Counted from the first letter of the stretch, positions 9,058 through 17,470 are shown. The stretch is DNA of 49,166 nucleotides from Spirulina subsalsa FACHB-351 (GCF_026130165.1 NZ_JAIHOM010000022.1:4050-53215), one strand, 5' to 3'. The notes: generated by a model not told the origin, from the sequence alone. Made by a program: numbers and translations.

Positions 9058-10425
9058 TCAACTCGCCCGCATTAAAGCCGCTTTGCGATTATCAAATAGC
9101 TTAATCAAGCTATTGGTAATAATTTCCACTACCATCGGGTCACAAACGGCTAAGAAAGACTCTCCATCGAGCTTACCCTCAAAAAACTCTTTGGCGTTAT
9201 CATGTAACTGTTGAATCCGTTCAAACCCCATGATTTTAACCATTAAGGTTGTTAAAGGCGAGTTTTTTAAATCATAGGACGAGGCGCTATAACGCCCTTT
9301 TTCCAACAGTTCAAAAACATCTTCTTCTAAACTATTTTGGGGCGGGTAATTATTGGAAATATCGGGTAAAAAATCCTCCAATTTCCCGACATTTAACCCT
9401 TCCGGGTTTAACTCACCCATGATGGTAGAGAGGGGAATATTGCGTCCAAAGCGTTGGGATAAAGCCTCTAATAGGGCAATGGTGAATAATTTACTCCCTA
9501 AATATAAACGAGCCGTTTCTAAGTTTTTCCCGGCTCTAGTGAGTAGACTTTGATAGGTTTCCGCGTTGGGTTCTCCTGCATAATCTTGGAATACTAAATC
9601 TGGTTTGAGGAAGTTCATAAACCCTTCCATTTTTTGCAGAGCTACCCGATATTGATTCACGGTGTAGGAGTTGGTAAACCGGAGATTGTGATTCGTTTCC
9701 GGTAAGAGGTCCCAAGTGCCATCAAGAAAGATTTTGGGATTTGGATTGGCAAAACTCCCCACGTCTCGATTCGCCATGCGGACAGATTGACGGACAGCCT
9801 CCACCAATTCCTCGGGAGATAGCCCCAGCTGAAAGGACTCGTTGACTGCAATCAGTCGTTCATGAAGACGGGCGGCCGGACTCACTCCATCTTTATGGGG
9901 ACGGAAGGGAATGGTGGCCTCAATACAGGCGATGATTTGTAAAATCAGGGACGGGGGAATAAAAGACTCTAGGACTTTAACGGCGACTAAAGCACTGAGG
10001 AACTCATTTTGTCCGCCAAAGGGGGATAGCTGTTGACTGGGAGTAAACCCAAAGACCTCCATCACTAGGTCAAACATGGGGTCGTTGCCTAGGTCTTCGC
10101 GATCGCGAATATATAGATTTTCTCGAAACTCTCGCACAAAAGGCGTGATATAAAACGTGAGGTTAAAATGAACACTTTGATCCACTTGCACATACACCAG
10201 ATCATGGAACAAAGCCGCCAGTACCTCAATCGGGTTGTCTGACCCCCCCACCTCAAAAATATGATCTGGGGTATGGAAAGAACGCCAGCGTCCAGTCATG
10301 GCCTGAACAATCAACTCGGCGATCTTGGAAAGATCCCGTTCCGTCGTGTTGATGTTAAGCTGGCGAGTTGCCCAGATCAGCTTATCTAAGCAGCGTTGGT
10401 GATCCCGTTCAAAATCAAAGTTCAT
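9058..10425 (-). CDS. Conserved cyanobacterial protein with HD-phosphohydrolase-like motif
   Basis: The frame runs to a TTG at 10491, but the ATG at 10425 (MNFDFERD, 455 residues) looks the more likely start. Near residues 60-90 it has WRSFHTPDHIFEV followed by LAALFHDLVYVQVD. The spaced His and the HD pair suggest a divergent metal-dependent HD domain, which in other proteins hydrolyses phosphate esters or nucleotides. The remaining ~350 residues are helical and I do not recognise them. No signal peptide or membrane span is visible. The DUF362 gene is divergent on the other side of a ~175-bp gap. Activity is unproven. Confidence 0.75.
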   Translation of the reverse strand: MNFDFERDHQRCLDKLIWATRQLNINTTERDLSKIAELIVQAMTGRWRSFHTPDHIFEVGGSDNPIEVLAALFHDLVYVQVDQSVHFNLTFYITPFVREFRENLYIRDREDLGNDPMFDLVMEVFGFTPSQQLSPFGGQNEFLSALVAVKVLESFIPPSLILQIIACIEATIPFRPHKDGVSPAARLHERLIAVNESFQLGLSPEELVEAVRQSVRMANRDVGSFANPNPKIFLDGTWDLLPETNHNLRFTNSYTVNQYRVALQKMEGFMNFLKPDLVFQDYAGEPNAETYQSLLTRAGKNLETARLYLGSKLFTIALLEALSQRFGRNIPLSTIMGELNPEGLNVGKLEDFLPDISNNYPPQNSLEEDVFELLEKGRYSASSYDLKNSPLTTLMVKIMGFERIQQLHDNAKEFFEGKLDGESFLAVCDPMVVEIITNSLIKLFDNRKAALMRAS

Positions 10426-10600
10426 CCAGCCTTCTGCACCTCTAGTTGACTTATTTGTTATTTTAACGAGGTCTGTCGAGAGGGGAACCAAATTTTAGAA
10501 TTTGGTAAGCGAAGTAAGTAGTTATACGGACGGTTCTCCTCCGCTTCTCGAAAAACCGTGATAGCTTAAGAGAAATTTTACAAGCAAAGTATAAAGTTCG

Positions 10601-11575
10601 ATGTCTACTGTTAGTTTAATTCGTGGGGAATCTTACGATCTCGCCGCTCTTCGTCAGTCCATTGAGGAATTGCTAGCCCCTTGGGGTGGGATGGGGGCTT
10701 TTGTGAAATCAGGCGATCGCGTTCTCCTCAAACCCAACCTTCTTACAGGCAGTCAACCCCAACGGGAATGTATCACTCGCCCGGAAATCGTGTTCTGTGT
10801 CGCCCAACTGGTTCAAGAAGCAGGGGGAAAACCCTTTTTAGGGGATAGTCCCGCTTTTGGCAGTGCTAAGGGGGTAGCGGCCAATAATGGCTATTTACCC
10901 TATTTAGAACAACTCGATATTCCGATTGTGGAATTTCATGGCCAACGCTGCACCATTGACAATGACAGTTTTTCCCATTTGCGTCTGTCGAAAGAAGCCC
11001 TAGAGGCCGATGTAGTGATTAATCTGCCCAAAGTAAAATCCCATGTTCAACTCACTTTGACCTTGGGGGTTAAAAATCTCTTTGGTTGTGTGCCGGGGAA
11101 AATGAAAGCCTGGTGGCACATGGAAGCGGGAAAAGATGCCAACCGCTTTGGGGAAATGCTGGTAGAAACCGCCCGAGCGATCCAACCTCAGTTAACGATT
11201 ATGGATGGCATTATCGGCCATGAAGGAAACGGCCCGAGTGGGGGAGATCCGCGCTTTCTAGGCATTTTAGGGGCATCCGATGATGTTTTTGCCCTTGACC
11301 GCACTTGGGTGGCTTTGTTGCAGGCCGATCCCCAACAGATTCCCACGGTGGCGGCCTCCCAACGGTTAGGGGTTTGTCCGGATCTCTCGGAAATTGAGTT
11401 TCCCCTGCTACAACCGGAGGATCTGGTGGTGACGGATTGGAAGTTACCGAAAAACCTTGTTCCCATTGATTTTGGTCTGCCTCGGGTGGTGCGCTCTACC
11501 TTTAAGCATCTCTATATCCGCTTGACCGAAACTCTTAGTTTTAAAAGCTTACGGGGAAACTTGGGTTTAGAGTGA
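10601..11575 (+). CDS. DUF362 domain-containing protein
   Basis: The 324-residue protein matches DUF362 along its length: VLLKPNLLTG (~48-57), the GDSPAFGSA loop (~88), ADVVINLPKVKSH (~134), LGVKNLFGCVPG (~154) and a TIMDGIIGHEGNGPSGG loop (~203). DUF362 proteins often resemble or join iron-sulphur proteins, but this version has no ferredoxin-like CxxCxxC cluster. A role in metal or redox-linked maturation is inference only. The ATG at 10601 starts the conserved N-terminus. The gene appears monocistronic with a hairpin terminator about 95 bp downstream. Confidence 0.9.
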   Translation: MSTVSLIRGESYDLAALRQSIEELLAPWGGMGAFVKSGDRVLLKPNLLTGSQPQRECITRPEIVFCVAQLVQEAGGKPFLGDSPAFGSAKGVAANNGYLPYLEQLDIPIVEFHGQRCTIDNDSFSHLRLSKEALEADVVINLPKVKSHVQLTLTLGVKNLFGCVPGKMKAWWHMEAGKDANRFGEMLVETARAIQPQLTIMDGIIGHEGNGPSGGDPRFLGILGASDDVFALDRTWVALLQADPQQIPTVAASQRLGVCPDLSEIEFPLLQPEDLVVTDWKLPKNLVPIDFGLPRVVRSTFKHLYIRLTETLSFKSLRGNLGLE

Positions 11576-11669
11576 CGACTCCCGAGATCGACCCTACGGG
11601 TACGATGCGGGGCTTCTCTGCGGTCAGCTAAAAGGGAAAGAAAGCCGATTTCAGGGAGGCTGTCAAGAC

Positions 11670-11707
11670 ACCCGGTTTCAAGCTTGAGGTCAGAAACCGG
11701 GTTTTTG
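11670..11707 (+). terminator. Hairpin terminator with the CCGGGTTTC dispersed motif
   Basis: ACCCGGTTTC (11670-11679) pairs perfectly with GAAACCGGGT (11693-11702) over a 13-base loop and is followed by a T-run. It is the likely terminator for the DUF362 gene. A similar hairpin sits downstream of UDP-glucose dehydrogenase near 23.88 kb. Confidence 0.75.
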
Positions 11708-11723
11708 AGAGGGTTTGGAGGCA

Positions 11724-11813
11724 CTCAGGAGAGGATGAACGCAACCCCGTTTCTTTTTGTCGCTCAGGAGAGCATGAAGTCAACCCCGTTTCTTTTTGTC
11801 GTTAGTCAGGAGG
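11724..11813 (+). repeat. 39-bp tandem duplication carrying AGGAG sites upstream of uraD
   Basis: Units starting at 11724 and 11763 are nearly identical (CTCAGGAG...ACCCCGTTTCTTTTTGTCG). A third TCAGGAGG follows at 11806 and is the uraD ribosome-binding site. Each full unit pairs AGGAG with an ATG 4-5 bases later (ATGs at 11735 and 11774), giving a short leader frame that overlaps the uraD start out of frame. It could be a duplicated relic or a translational leader. Confidence 0.6.
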
Positions 11814-11820
11814 AATCACC

Positions 11821-12318
11821 TTGCTTTCAATTGCTGAACTCAACTCAATGGAGCATGAGGCGTTTATGGCTACAGTGGGGCATATTTTTGAAAATACACC
11901 GGAATTGATGGAGCAGGTGGCTCAAGAACGCCCTTTTCTCGACTTTGCCGATCTTTACGCCAAAATGACCCAAGGGGTGGCTAATCTCAACACTGAGGCG
12001 CAACTGGCACTGATTCGCGCTCATCCCGACTTAGGCACGAAAGCTAAAATCGGGCAATTCTCAACGCTGGAACAAAAATCGGCAGGACTGGATCAACTGA
12101 CAGTGACTGAGTTTGAGGAGTTTCATCGTCTCAATGGGGCCTATAAACAACGGTTTGGTTTCCCGTTTGTCATGGCTGTTAAGGGGAAAACGGCGGGGGA
12201 AATTCGGGATCAGTTGCGCTTGCGTCTGGGGTGTTCTCTGGAGGAGGAGCGGCAGGAGGCGATCGCACAAATCCTCAAAATCGCCCAATTCCGCTTACAG
12301 GATCTTATTCAGCCGTAA
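11821..12318 (+). CDS. uraD: 2-oxo-4-hydroxy-4-carboxy-5-ureidoimidazoline (OHCU) decarboxylase
   Basis: The 165-residue protein matches the OHCU decarboxylase family, which performs the last stereospecific step of urate oxidation to S-allantoin. Key signatures are IRAHPDLG with the catalytic His (~residue 67), then KSAGLDQLT, FHRLNGAYKQRFGFPFVMAV and a Lys-rich GKTAGEI. The length is normal. The start is a TTG at 11821 with AGGAGG seven bases upstream; the next in-frame ATG (MEHEAF) would remove a conserved helix. No other purine-catabolism gene (urate oxidase, HIU hydrolase, allantoinase) lies in the window. A convergent VOC gene ends 13 bp away. Confidence 0.9.
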   Translation: MLSIAELNSMEHEAFMATVGHIFENTPELMEQVAQERPFLDFADLYAKMTQGVANLNTEAQLALIRAHPDLGTKAKIGQFSTLEQKSAGLDQLTVTEFEEFHRLNGAYKQRFGFPFVMAVKGKTAGEIRDQLRLRLGCSLEEERQEAIAQILKIAQFRLQDLIQP

Positions 12319-12330
12319 ACTGAGATGGGT

Positions 12331-12777
12331 TTAGCGATCGCCCACAGCCGCTAATTCCCGACCGCCAAAGATGGCCTCATAATGGCAATAATACTTAAAT
12401 TCGAGGTAATTATAAAAGGGGTCTTCTAAAAAGAACGTGCGATGTTCTGTTAACTCCCCCGGAAACCGCCGTTTCGGTTCTTGATAAAAGGTCAGGTGTT
12501 TCTCTTGCACTCGACTTAACAAATTTTCCCAATCCTGTTCTTGGGTAAAAATTAAGCCAAAATGGCGGGGATAAATACCCTTTTGTCGTGTTAAAGGCTC
12601 TTTAGTCATGTGGGCAACTACTTGATGGCCGTGGAAGTTTAAAATCATCGCTTGAGGGGATTCTCTACCCACTTCACAGCCTAAACCTTCCACATAAAAA
12701 GTTTTGGCCTGTTCAATATTATTAATGGGAATGGCGAGATGAAATAAAATGTTAGCCTGAGATAAACTGTTAGTCAT
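12331..12777 (-). CDS. VOC-superfamily (glyoxalase/dioxygenase-like) protein
   Basis: This 148-residue protein has the paired beta-alpha-beta-beta-beta modules of the vicinal-oxygen-chelate fold: FHLAIPINNIEQAKTFYVEG at the start and FGLIFTQEQDWENL near the middle. Candidate metal ligands are His near residue 13, His near 73 (RHFGLIF) and Glu in YLEFKYY near 127. VOC proteins include glyoxalases, extradiol dioxygenases and resistance proteins, and the substrate cannot be told. The ATG at 12777 gives the complete fold. The gene is convergent with uraD with only 12 bases between stops. Confidence 0.88.
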   Translation of the reverse strand: MTNSLSQANILFHLAIPINNIEQAKTFYVEGLGCEVGRESPQAMILNFHGHQVVAHMTKEPLTRQKGIYPRHFGLIFTQEQDWENLLSRVQEKHLTFYQEPKRRFPGELTEHRTFFLEDPFYNYLEFKYYCHYEAIFGGRELAAVGDR

Positions 12778-12870
12778 AGTCAGAAGTCCAATAAATTTTA
12801 GGTCAAAAATGTTGGGCGAAAATAATCGGGAATTTGCCGCCCCAAATCTGGAGTAAACCTATTCTATACT

Positions 12871-12906
12871 ATAGCGTTTCCATTTGAGTTTTGTAATCCA
12901 CAAGGG
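12871..12906 (+). repeat. Solo end of a MITE-like element
   Basis: These 36 bases match the reverse complement of 40431-40466 at 33 of 36 positions by eye (ATAGCGTT.CCATTTGAG core). The first 15 bases with flank (ACTATAGCGTTTCCA, 12868-12882) also equal 40321-40335 exactly. I see no matching second terminus nearby, so this is probably a partial copy. Confidence 0.7.
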
Positions 12907-13042
12907 AATAGGGAATAGGGAATGGGGAATAGGTAATTGATAATTGTTCCCCCTCTCCCCTGCTCCCCTGCTCCCCTGCTCCCCTGCTCCCCTGCCCCCC
13001 TGCTCCCCTGCTCCCCCTCTCCCCGACTCCCGACTCCCGAAG
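12907..13042. repeat. Intergenic spacer of GGGAATA and 8-bp CTCCCCTG tandem repeats
   Basis: After a run of GGGAATAGGGAATGGGG and one TAATTGATAATT unit there are about nine tandem copies of the octamer CTCCCCTG with slight variation. An antisense open frame through it (Gly/Ala/Glu-rich) is low-complexity and not a gene. The 12778-13081 interval otherwise holds only the solo MITE-like end. Confidence 0.85.
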
Positions 13043-13081
13043 TTATTCAGCAAGCCCTAATTAACCCCCACTGAGCAAATC

Positions 13082-13984
13082 TTAGCTATCCCAAAAGGCT
13101 TTAATTTCAGTAACTAAACCCTCTAAATTATCTACTAATGGCGAATGTCCTGCCTTTTTCAGGATCACTAACTTAGGCTGATTTTCTAGCATTTTTACCC
13201 CTTCTAATGCCTTACTTTTAGGGATGACATAATCTCGATCTCCATGTATAATTAAAGTGGGAGATTTTAGCCTTTTAATTGCGCCTGTTCCTGGCACTAC
13301 ACCATTATGGTGAGAGGATAAGTTAAAACAACTGAGCGCGTAAATTACATCTAAATAGTTCCGTTGTTTTAAGGTGGCTCTGAGGTAACGACGATACTGT
13401 TGAGCATCGGGTTTGTTTTGGGTGTAAACGACTTGATTCCAAAGGGATTTAAAAAAGCTTTGGTCTTGGGTTTCAAAAGCCTTTAAAATGGGCAGGATGA
13501 CAAGGGGATCTTGTGCAAGTTCGGTTTTGGTTTGGAAAAATTCTCCGGGAATGGGTCGGCCATAGATATCCCGTTTGGGCAGGGGGAATCCTTGGGGATT
13601 GACAGAAGCGAGTAAGATTAAACGACTGAGGAGTTGAGGGGTATCACAGGCTAATTGTAAGGCGATCGCACCCCCCAAAGACCACCCTAGGATCATCGGC
13701 CGTTTTAGCTGAAGTTGGCGGATAAAAGCTTGTAGATCCTCGGCGAAATCTGAAATAGACTCAATAGGGTGATGGTAGGACGAATTGCCAAAACCGCGCA
13801 AGTCTGGCGCAAAAACATGATAATCCTCCGGTAATTGTTCCATCAGCACATCCCAATACTGAGAGGAGGACAAGTTACCATGAATCAATAATAATACTCG
13901 CTCCCCTTGTCCAGATTCCCGATAGGCTAAGGTTTCACCATTATCTAATGTGATAGATTGCATCTTCTCTATTATTTTAATCAT
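13082..13984 (-). CDS. Alpha/beta-fold hydrolase
   Basis: The 300-residue protein has the complete alpha/beta-hydrolase set: oxyanion loop LLLIHGNLSSSQYW (~31-45), strand VFAPDLRGFGNS, nucleophile elbow GWSLGG (Ser near 104), acid in IIHGDRDYVIP (~249) and catalytic His in KKAGHSPLVDN (~279). It should be an active esterase, peptidase or haloalkane-dehalogenase-like enzyme; the substrate cannot be predicted. Starts are possible at the ATG at 13984 or at 13963 (MQSITLDNG). The latter is close to where homologous folds usually begin. It has no signal peptide. A tandem stem-loop repeat lies immediately upstream. Confidence 0.9.
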   Translation of the reverse strand: MIKIIEKMQSITLDNGETLAYRESGQGERVLLLIHGNLSSSQYWDVLMEQLPEDYHVFAPDLRGFGNSSYHHPIESISDFAEDLQAFIRQLQLKRPMILGWSLGGAIALQLACDTPQLLSRLILLASVNPQGFPLPKRDIYGRPIPGEFFQTKTELAQDPLVILPILKAFETQDQSFFKSLWNQVVYTQNKPDAQQYRRYLRATLKQRNYLDVIYALSCFNLSSHHNGVVPGTGAIKRLKSPTLIIHGDRDYVIPKSKALEGVKMLENQPKLVILKKAGHSPLVDNLEGLVTEIKAFWDS

Positions 13985-13994
13985 CAATAATTAG

Positions 13995-14134
13995 TAATTA
14001 ATCATTGATAATTGTTGAGCGATTTGTAGGTTGGGTGAAGCGACAGCGCAACCCAACAAAAGAATTGATAATTAATCATTGATAATTGTTGAGCAATCTG
14101 TAGGTTGGGTGAAGCGACAGCGCAACCCAACAAG
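13995..14134. repeat. Tandem 74-bp repeat with palindromic TTGGGTTGCGCTGTC-type stem-loop
   Basis: Unit 1 (13995-14068) and unit 2 (14069-14134) are nearly identical. Each consists of TAATTAATCATTGATAATTG and a short linker, then an imperfect palindrome in which GGTTGGGT pairs with ACCCAAC around GAAGCGACAGCGC. Such stem-loops are dispersed in many cyanobacterial genomes. It lies between two minus-strand genes and could act as a transcript-end hairpin. Confidence 0.85.
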
Positions 14135-14144
14135 ATACTACACA

Positions 14145-14846
14145 TTATCTGCTCCCTTCGGGGATTCTCCCACCATAATCTTTAACTGGGTGGGATGAGG
14201 AGATCAACCCCCAAAAACGCCAAAGTTGATGACCACTTTCATAATATTTGCGCTCAAAGGGAGTCAGGGGTGAGGAGGGGGTGAACATTTCCCATTGTCC
14301 GGGAGTCCCAGTGGCCAACTGGAACGCTTGCGCAAATTCAGCGACATAAATCCGCCAGTTACTGCGCAATTCCAACACTCCCCCCAGTTGTAACAGGGTG
14401 GGAAAGACGGGGTGGCCATGCCAGCGCCGCTTAAAATGGACAGGTTTAGGGTAGGGATTGGGATACAAGAGATAATGACGAGTTAGGGGGATGGATGCCT
14501 CGGCCATTAAACGCCAAAAATCCACTAAATCGGCGCGAATCAGACGATAATTCTCCCCTTGGGGGTCACTTTTGCTCAAACGGTGTAAAGATTGATCTAC
14601 CCCTAAAATGAAGCAGTGGGGGAACTGTTGAGCGAGGTGACGGGTACTTTCTCCCACACCACACCCCGAATCCAGAATCAGGGGAGTCTGGGGGGGAATT
14701 TGTGCGATCGCCTGCTGAAAAATCTCCCGTTGATAATCCGGGATAGGTTTGCGAAACCGATGGGCCAGATGCTTCTGCACCACCTTTTCTAAAGCACTGT
14801 AAACCGTCGTTTGTGAACTGGTAACAGGACGACTATTAGCGCGCAT
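14145..14846 (-). CDS. TrmB-like SAM-dependent tRNA (guanine-N7-)-methyltransferase
   Basis: The 233-residue protein has the SAM-binding motif ILDSGCGVGESTRHLA (~56-71), the acidic strand FILGVDQSL, and the TrmB-type block LLYPNPYPKPVHFKRRW followed by HGHPVFPTLLQLGGVLELRSNW. Bacterial TrmB makes m7G46 in tRNA. This copy is divergent, with YPNPYPK in place of the usual FPDPWPK, so the substrate may differ. I start at the ATG at 14846. It overlaps the stop of the upstream membrane-protein gene by 11 bases, so translation is likely coupled. An upstream in-frame start at 14873 would lie deeper inside that gene. Confidence 0.82.
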   Translation of the reverse strand: MRANSRPVTSSQTTVYSALEKVVQKHLAHRFRKPIPDYQREIFQQAIAQIPPQTPLILDSGCGVGESTRHLAQQFPHCFILGVDQSLHRLSKSDPQGENYRLIRADLVDFWRLMAEASIPLTRHYLLYPNPYPKPVHFKRRWHGHPVFPTLLQLGGVLELRSNWRIYVAEFAQAFQLATGTPGQWEMFTPSSPLTPFERKYYESGHQLWRFWGLISSSHPVKDYGGRIPEGSR

Positions 14847-15699
14847 TCCCTTGTTGTTGCTCCAACACTTCACCCCCCGAGATTTCTAGACCACTGAGGG
14901 GACGAGACGCTTTAAACTGTAACGGCATTTGTAGGGGAGAGAGAGGTTGAGCCTTCACCGGGGAAAAGTGCCACTGTTGCAGTCCATCTAAAATCCCTTG
15001 ACGTACTGTGGGATCTTCTTCCCGTAATAACAACAGTTGAAAATATTCCATCAGTTGCCGTTTTTGCGTGTTGTCTAACTGTTCACTCAGTCGGGTTAAT
15101 TGTCGCACCCCGATCAACCGTTTCAGGGGATCGGGCTGGGTCAATTCCTGCAATAATCGCTCATAACGGCCTTCATGACTTTGGGTTTTCTGGTGGGTCA
15201 TCTGCCACCCCAATAAACCCAGGGTGAGTAATGTTCCTAGACCTTGTGCGATCGCACCCGTAGCCAACCAACGATTCTCCGTATCTACCCAAATCGAAGC
15301 CACCAGATAAGTCCCCACCGCCGCCAGTCCTCCACTCCCCACCGCAATCGCTAAAGGACGCTGAGGACTGTTTAAAAACCTTTGCACCCGTAACCAATAC
15401 TTCGACCAATCCCACCCCTGTCCCACAAACACCAACCACATCACACCTCCTCCCGTTCCCGTCGCCAGCGTCAGTTTCCAGTTCCACACCAACAGGAACA
15501 CCAACGCCAAACCGCTCATCATCCACAGCGCCAATAAACGGGACTGACGAGAAGCCAAAGCCTGTAATAGGGAACGTTCAATTTTCAGGAGAGCGGAAGA
15601 ACCCAAGGATTGCCGTTTTTTCCGCCGATTAAACACCTGTGCCACGGGGGGATAGTCGAAAGGGATAACGGAGATTCTACCACTAAATCCGTCCCTCAT
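14836..15699 (-). CDS. Conserved cyanobacterial membrane protein
   Basis: The 287-residue protein from the ATG at 15699 has GAGG just upstream; the frame continues to a TTG at 15741. A basic N-terminal region (NRRKKRQS) precedes about four hydrophobic segments: ~61-78, 81-98 (WKLTLATGTGGGVMWLVFVG), 115-135 and 148-165. A soluble C-terminal domain of short helices (~180-245) resembles an armadillo/HEAT-like pair. I do not recognise a function. It is the first gene of a two-gene unit, and its stop overlaps the start of the TrmB-like gene, suggesting a conserved partnership. Confidence 0.75.
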   Translation of the reverse strand: MRDGFSGRISVIPFDYPPVAQVFNRRKKRQSLGSSALLKIERSLLQALASRQSRLLALWMMSGLALVFLLVWNWKLTLATGTGGGVMWLVFVGQGWDWSKYWLRVQRFLNSPQRPLAIAVGSGGLAAVGTYLVASIWVDTENRWLATGAIAQGLGTLLTLGLLGWQMTHQKTQSHEGRYERLLQELTQPDPLKRLIGVRQLTRLSEQLDNTQKRQLMEYFQLLLLREEDPTVRQGILDGLQQWHFSPVKAQPLSPLQMPLQFKASRPLSGLEISGGEVLEQQQGNAR

Positions 15700-15824
15700 A
15701 GTACCTCGGGCATCAGAAAAAGCGCTGAATTTTCTCCTCAACCAACATCTTGGTAGTTAAAACAACATTTAATTCTACTCCCAATCAATAGCATAGACCT
15801 AGTTTTATTGACTTCAAGTATTCC

Positions 15825-16313
15825 ATGAATAACTATCAGCAATTTTCCCCAAACTTGCACCCCTATCAATGCAGCAGATCCCGTTTTCAGTCCCTTTCTT
15901 GGGTCGCCAGTTTGATCGTCATGCTCATTGGGGGTTTCGTCATTGTTGGCTGGATATTTGGCATTCCCCTCCTAAAAAGTGTTCTCCCCGGTTTAGTCAC
16001 TATGAAAGCCAACACCGCCATTGGTTTTATTTTTGGGGGGGCTTCTTTATTTTTCTGGCATCAACAACAAAAATCATCCCAGTGGAGTCCTAATGCTTTA
16101 ATTTGCGCTGTGATTGTATTATTAATTGGTTTACTCACTCTCAAGCAATATGGTTTTCAGGTCAATTTCGGGATTGATGAACTGTTTTTCAAAGAATCTT
16201 TCGATGCTGTAGCAACAGCTACCCCCGGACGTATGGCTCCTAACAGTGCATTTAACTTTCTTTTATTGGGATCTGCATTGGTCTTATCGGCACATATAAT
16301 CAGGGAATCATGA
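15825..16313 (+). CDS. N-terminal membrane half of a split chemoreceptor-like gene
   Basis: This 162-residue frame has four hydrophobic segments (~27-49, 62-82, 88-107 and 140-158) and conserved-looking [19 protein letters not shown] and [17 protein letters not shown]. These match one half of a repeated membrane sensor module that is normally longer and continues into a cytoplasmic signalling domain. It ends with ATGA, overlapping the next frame's start by four bases. The next frame begins with what looks like the end of the same membrane module ([12 protein letters not shown]). The simplest reading is one ancestral gene that lost an internal segment and shifted frame. Two coupled polypeptides are also possible. 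Confidence 0.65.
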   Translation: MNNYQQFSPNLHPYQCSRSRFQSLSWVASLIVMLIGGFVIVGWIFGIPLLKSVLPGLVTMKANTAIGFIFGGASLFFWHQQQKSSQWSPNALICAVIVLLIGLLTLKQYGFQVNFGIDELFFKESFDAVATATPGRMAPNSAFNFLLLGSALVLSAHIIRES

Positions 16314-17269
16314 CTGTAATTACAGGAGATCATGCCGGAAGTATTATCGCTCAACGCCTCCTACCTACGGCTATTCTTTTTCCCCCTACCCTCTGCTGGC
16401 TGGTTTTAGTTGGCTTTCGTCAAGATGTTTATAGCCCCGAAATGGGAATTTCCATTTTAGGAATTTTAAACATCATTATTTTTGCGGTTTTAATTTGGTG
16501 GAACTCTCTCACAATGAGCCATATTGATTTACGTCGAAGTCAAGCCGAAGCATCCTTAAAACAGACTTTGGATGAGCTTGAACTTAAAGTACAACAACAG
16601 GAAAGTTTAGCCCTTCAACTGCAAAAAACCTTTACTAAAATTACAACCTCTATGAATGAGTTAGCGGCTTCTTCTAATAGTACCGCTCAACAAGCAACCG
16701 CCGCCGATCAGCAAGCACAAAAAGCCTTAAATCTTTGTCAGAAAGGAACTGTAACCGTTGCCCATAGTCAACAGGTGATGACCCAGTTAGAAGAAAACGT
16801 TACAGCAATTGGTTTAGAAATTGTGAATACTCAACAAAAAGCTAGTCAAATTGCAGATATTTCTGGCTTGGTCAAAGACTTGGCGAATCAAACCAATATG
16901 CTCGCGTTAAATGCTGCCATTGAAGCGGTGAATGCTGGAGAATATGGTCGAGGTTTTGGAGTAGTCGCCAGTGAGATTCGCAAACTGGCTGATCAAAGTA
17001 AAACCTATGCTGAAACCATTAATCTTTTAGTGTCCCAAATTCAAAACGCTGTTCAAAAGACTTCAACGGTGACAGAACAAGGAATTCAAACCGTTACGGA
17101 GAATGTGCAGGTTGTGGAACAAACCGCCTCAGCTTTTACCGGAGTTTTGAATTCTATTGAGAAAATTGTTGTCAATAATGAACAAATTTCTCTAACGGCA
17201 AATCAACAGGCGATTGCGATTCAACAAGTCGTGAACATTGTCAATGAAGTTCACATCGATAAGACTTAA
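16310..17269 (+). CDS. Methyl-accepting chemotaxis protein signalling half
   Basis: The 319-residue frame starts at the ATG of the ATGA overlap. Two hydrophobic segments (~18-38 and 44-64) are followed by a coiled coil and a methyl-accepting signalling domain. The hairpin tip is recognisable as [20 protein letters not shown] (~204-223), preceded by [12 protein letters not shown]. That tip binds CheA/CheW, so it should feed a chemotaxis-type or phototaxis system. I see no HAMP domain. The signalling region is short and the protein ends soon after the hairpin. With the upstream frame it forms one transcription unit; if the pair is a broken gene the signalling half may still be made by coupling. 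No che genes lie nearby. Confidence 0.78.
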   Translation: MTVITGDHAGSIIAQRLLPTAILFPPTLCWLVLVGFRQDVYSPEMGISILGILNIIIFAVLIWWNSLTMSHIDLRRSQAEASLKQTLDELELKVQQQESLALQLQKTFTKITTSMNELAASSNSTAQQATAADQQAQKALNLCQKGTVTVAHSQQVMTQLEENVTAIGLEIVNTQQKASQIADISGLVKDLANQTNMLALNAAIEAVNAGEYGRGFGVVASEIRKLADQSKTYAETINLLVSQIQNAVQKTSTVTEQGIQTVTENVQVVEQTASAFTGVLNSIEKIVVNNEQISLTANQQAIAIQQVVNIVNEVHIDKT

Positions 17270-17308
17270 GAAAATATTCAGAGCGTTGCGGCGATTCACC
17301 CTGTAGAG

Positions 17309-17331
17309 CTATCTCCCCACTGGGGAGATAG
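17309..17331 (+). terminator. Stem-loop after the chemoreceptor gene
   Basis: CTATCTCCCC pairs perfectly with GGGGAGATAG around a three-base ACT loop. It lies 40 bp after the stop at 17269. No strong T-run follows, so it may be a weak terminator or an RNA-stability hairpin. Confidence 0.6.
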
Positions 17332-17470
17332 GCGTTAGGTTGTAGTTCACGAGGAGTAATTTGCTCATAGTTCATCGGGGTTATTTTCGGTAAATTAAGT
17401 TTGCCTTCTTCAATTATGATAAAATCATAGCTCGTCACTCCAAAACACCATATCCAACAACCAGAGCAAC

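Noticed and set aside
12859-13053. Minus-strand frame encoding Gly/Ala/Glu/Arg repeats
   Set aside because: It is a translation of the CTCCCCTG octamer run in intergenic DNA, with no ribosome site or conserved start.
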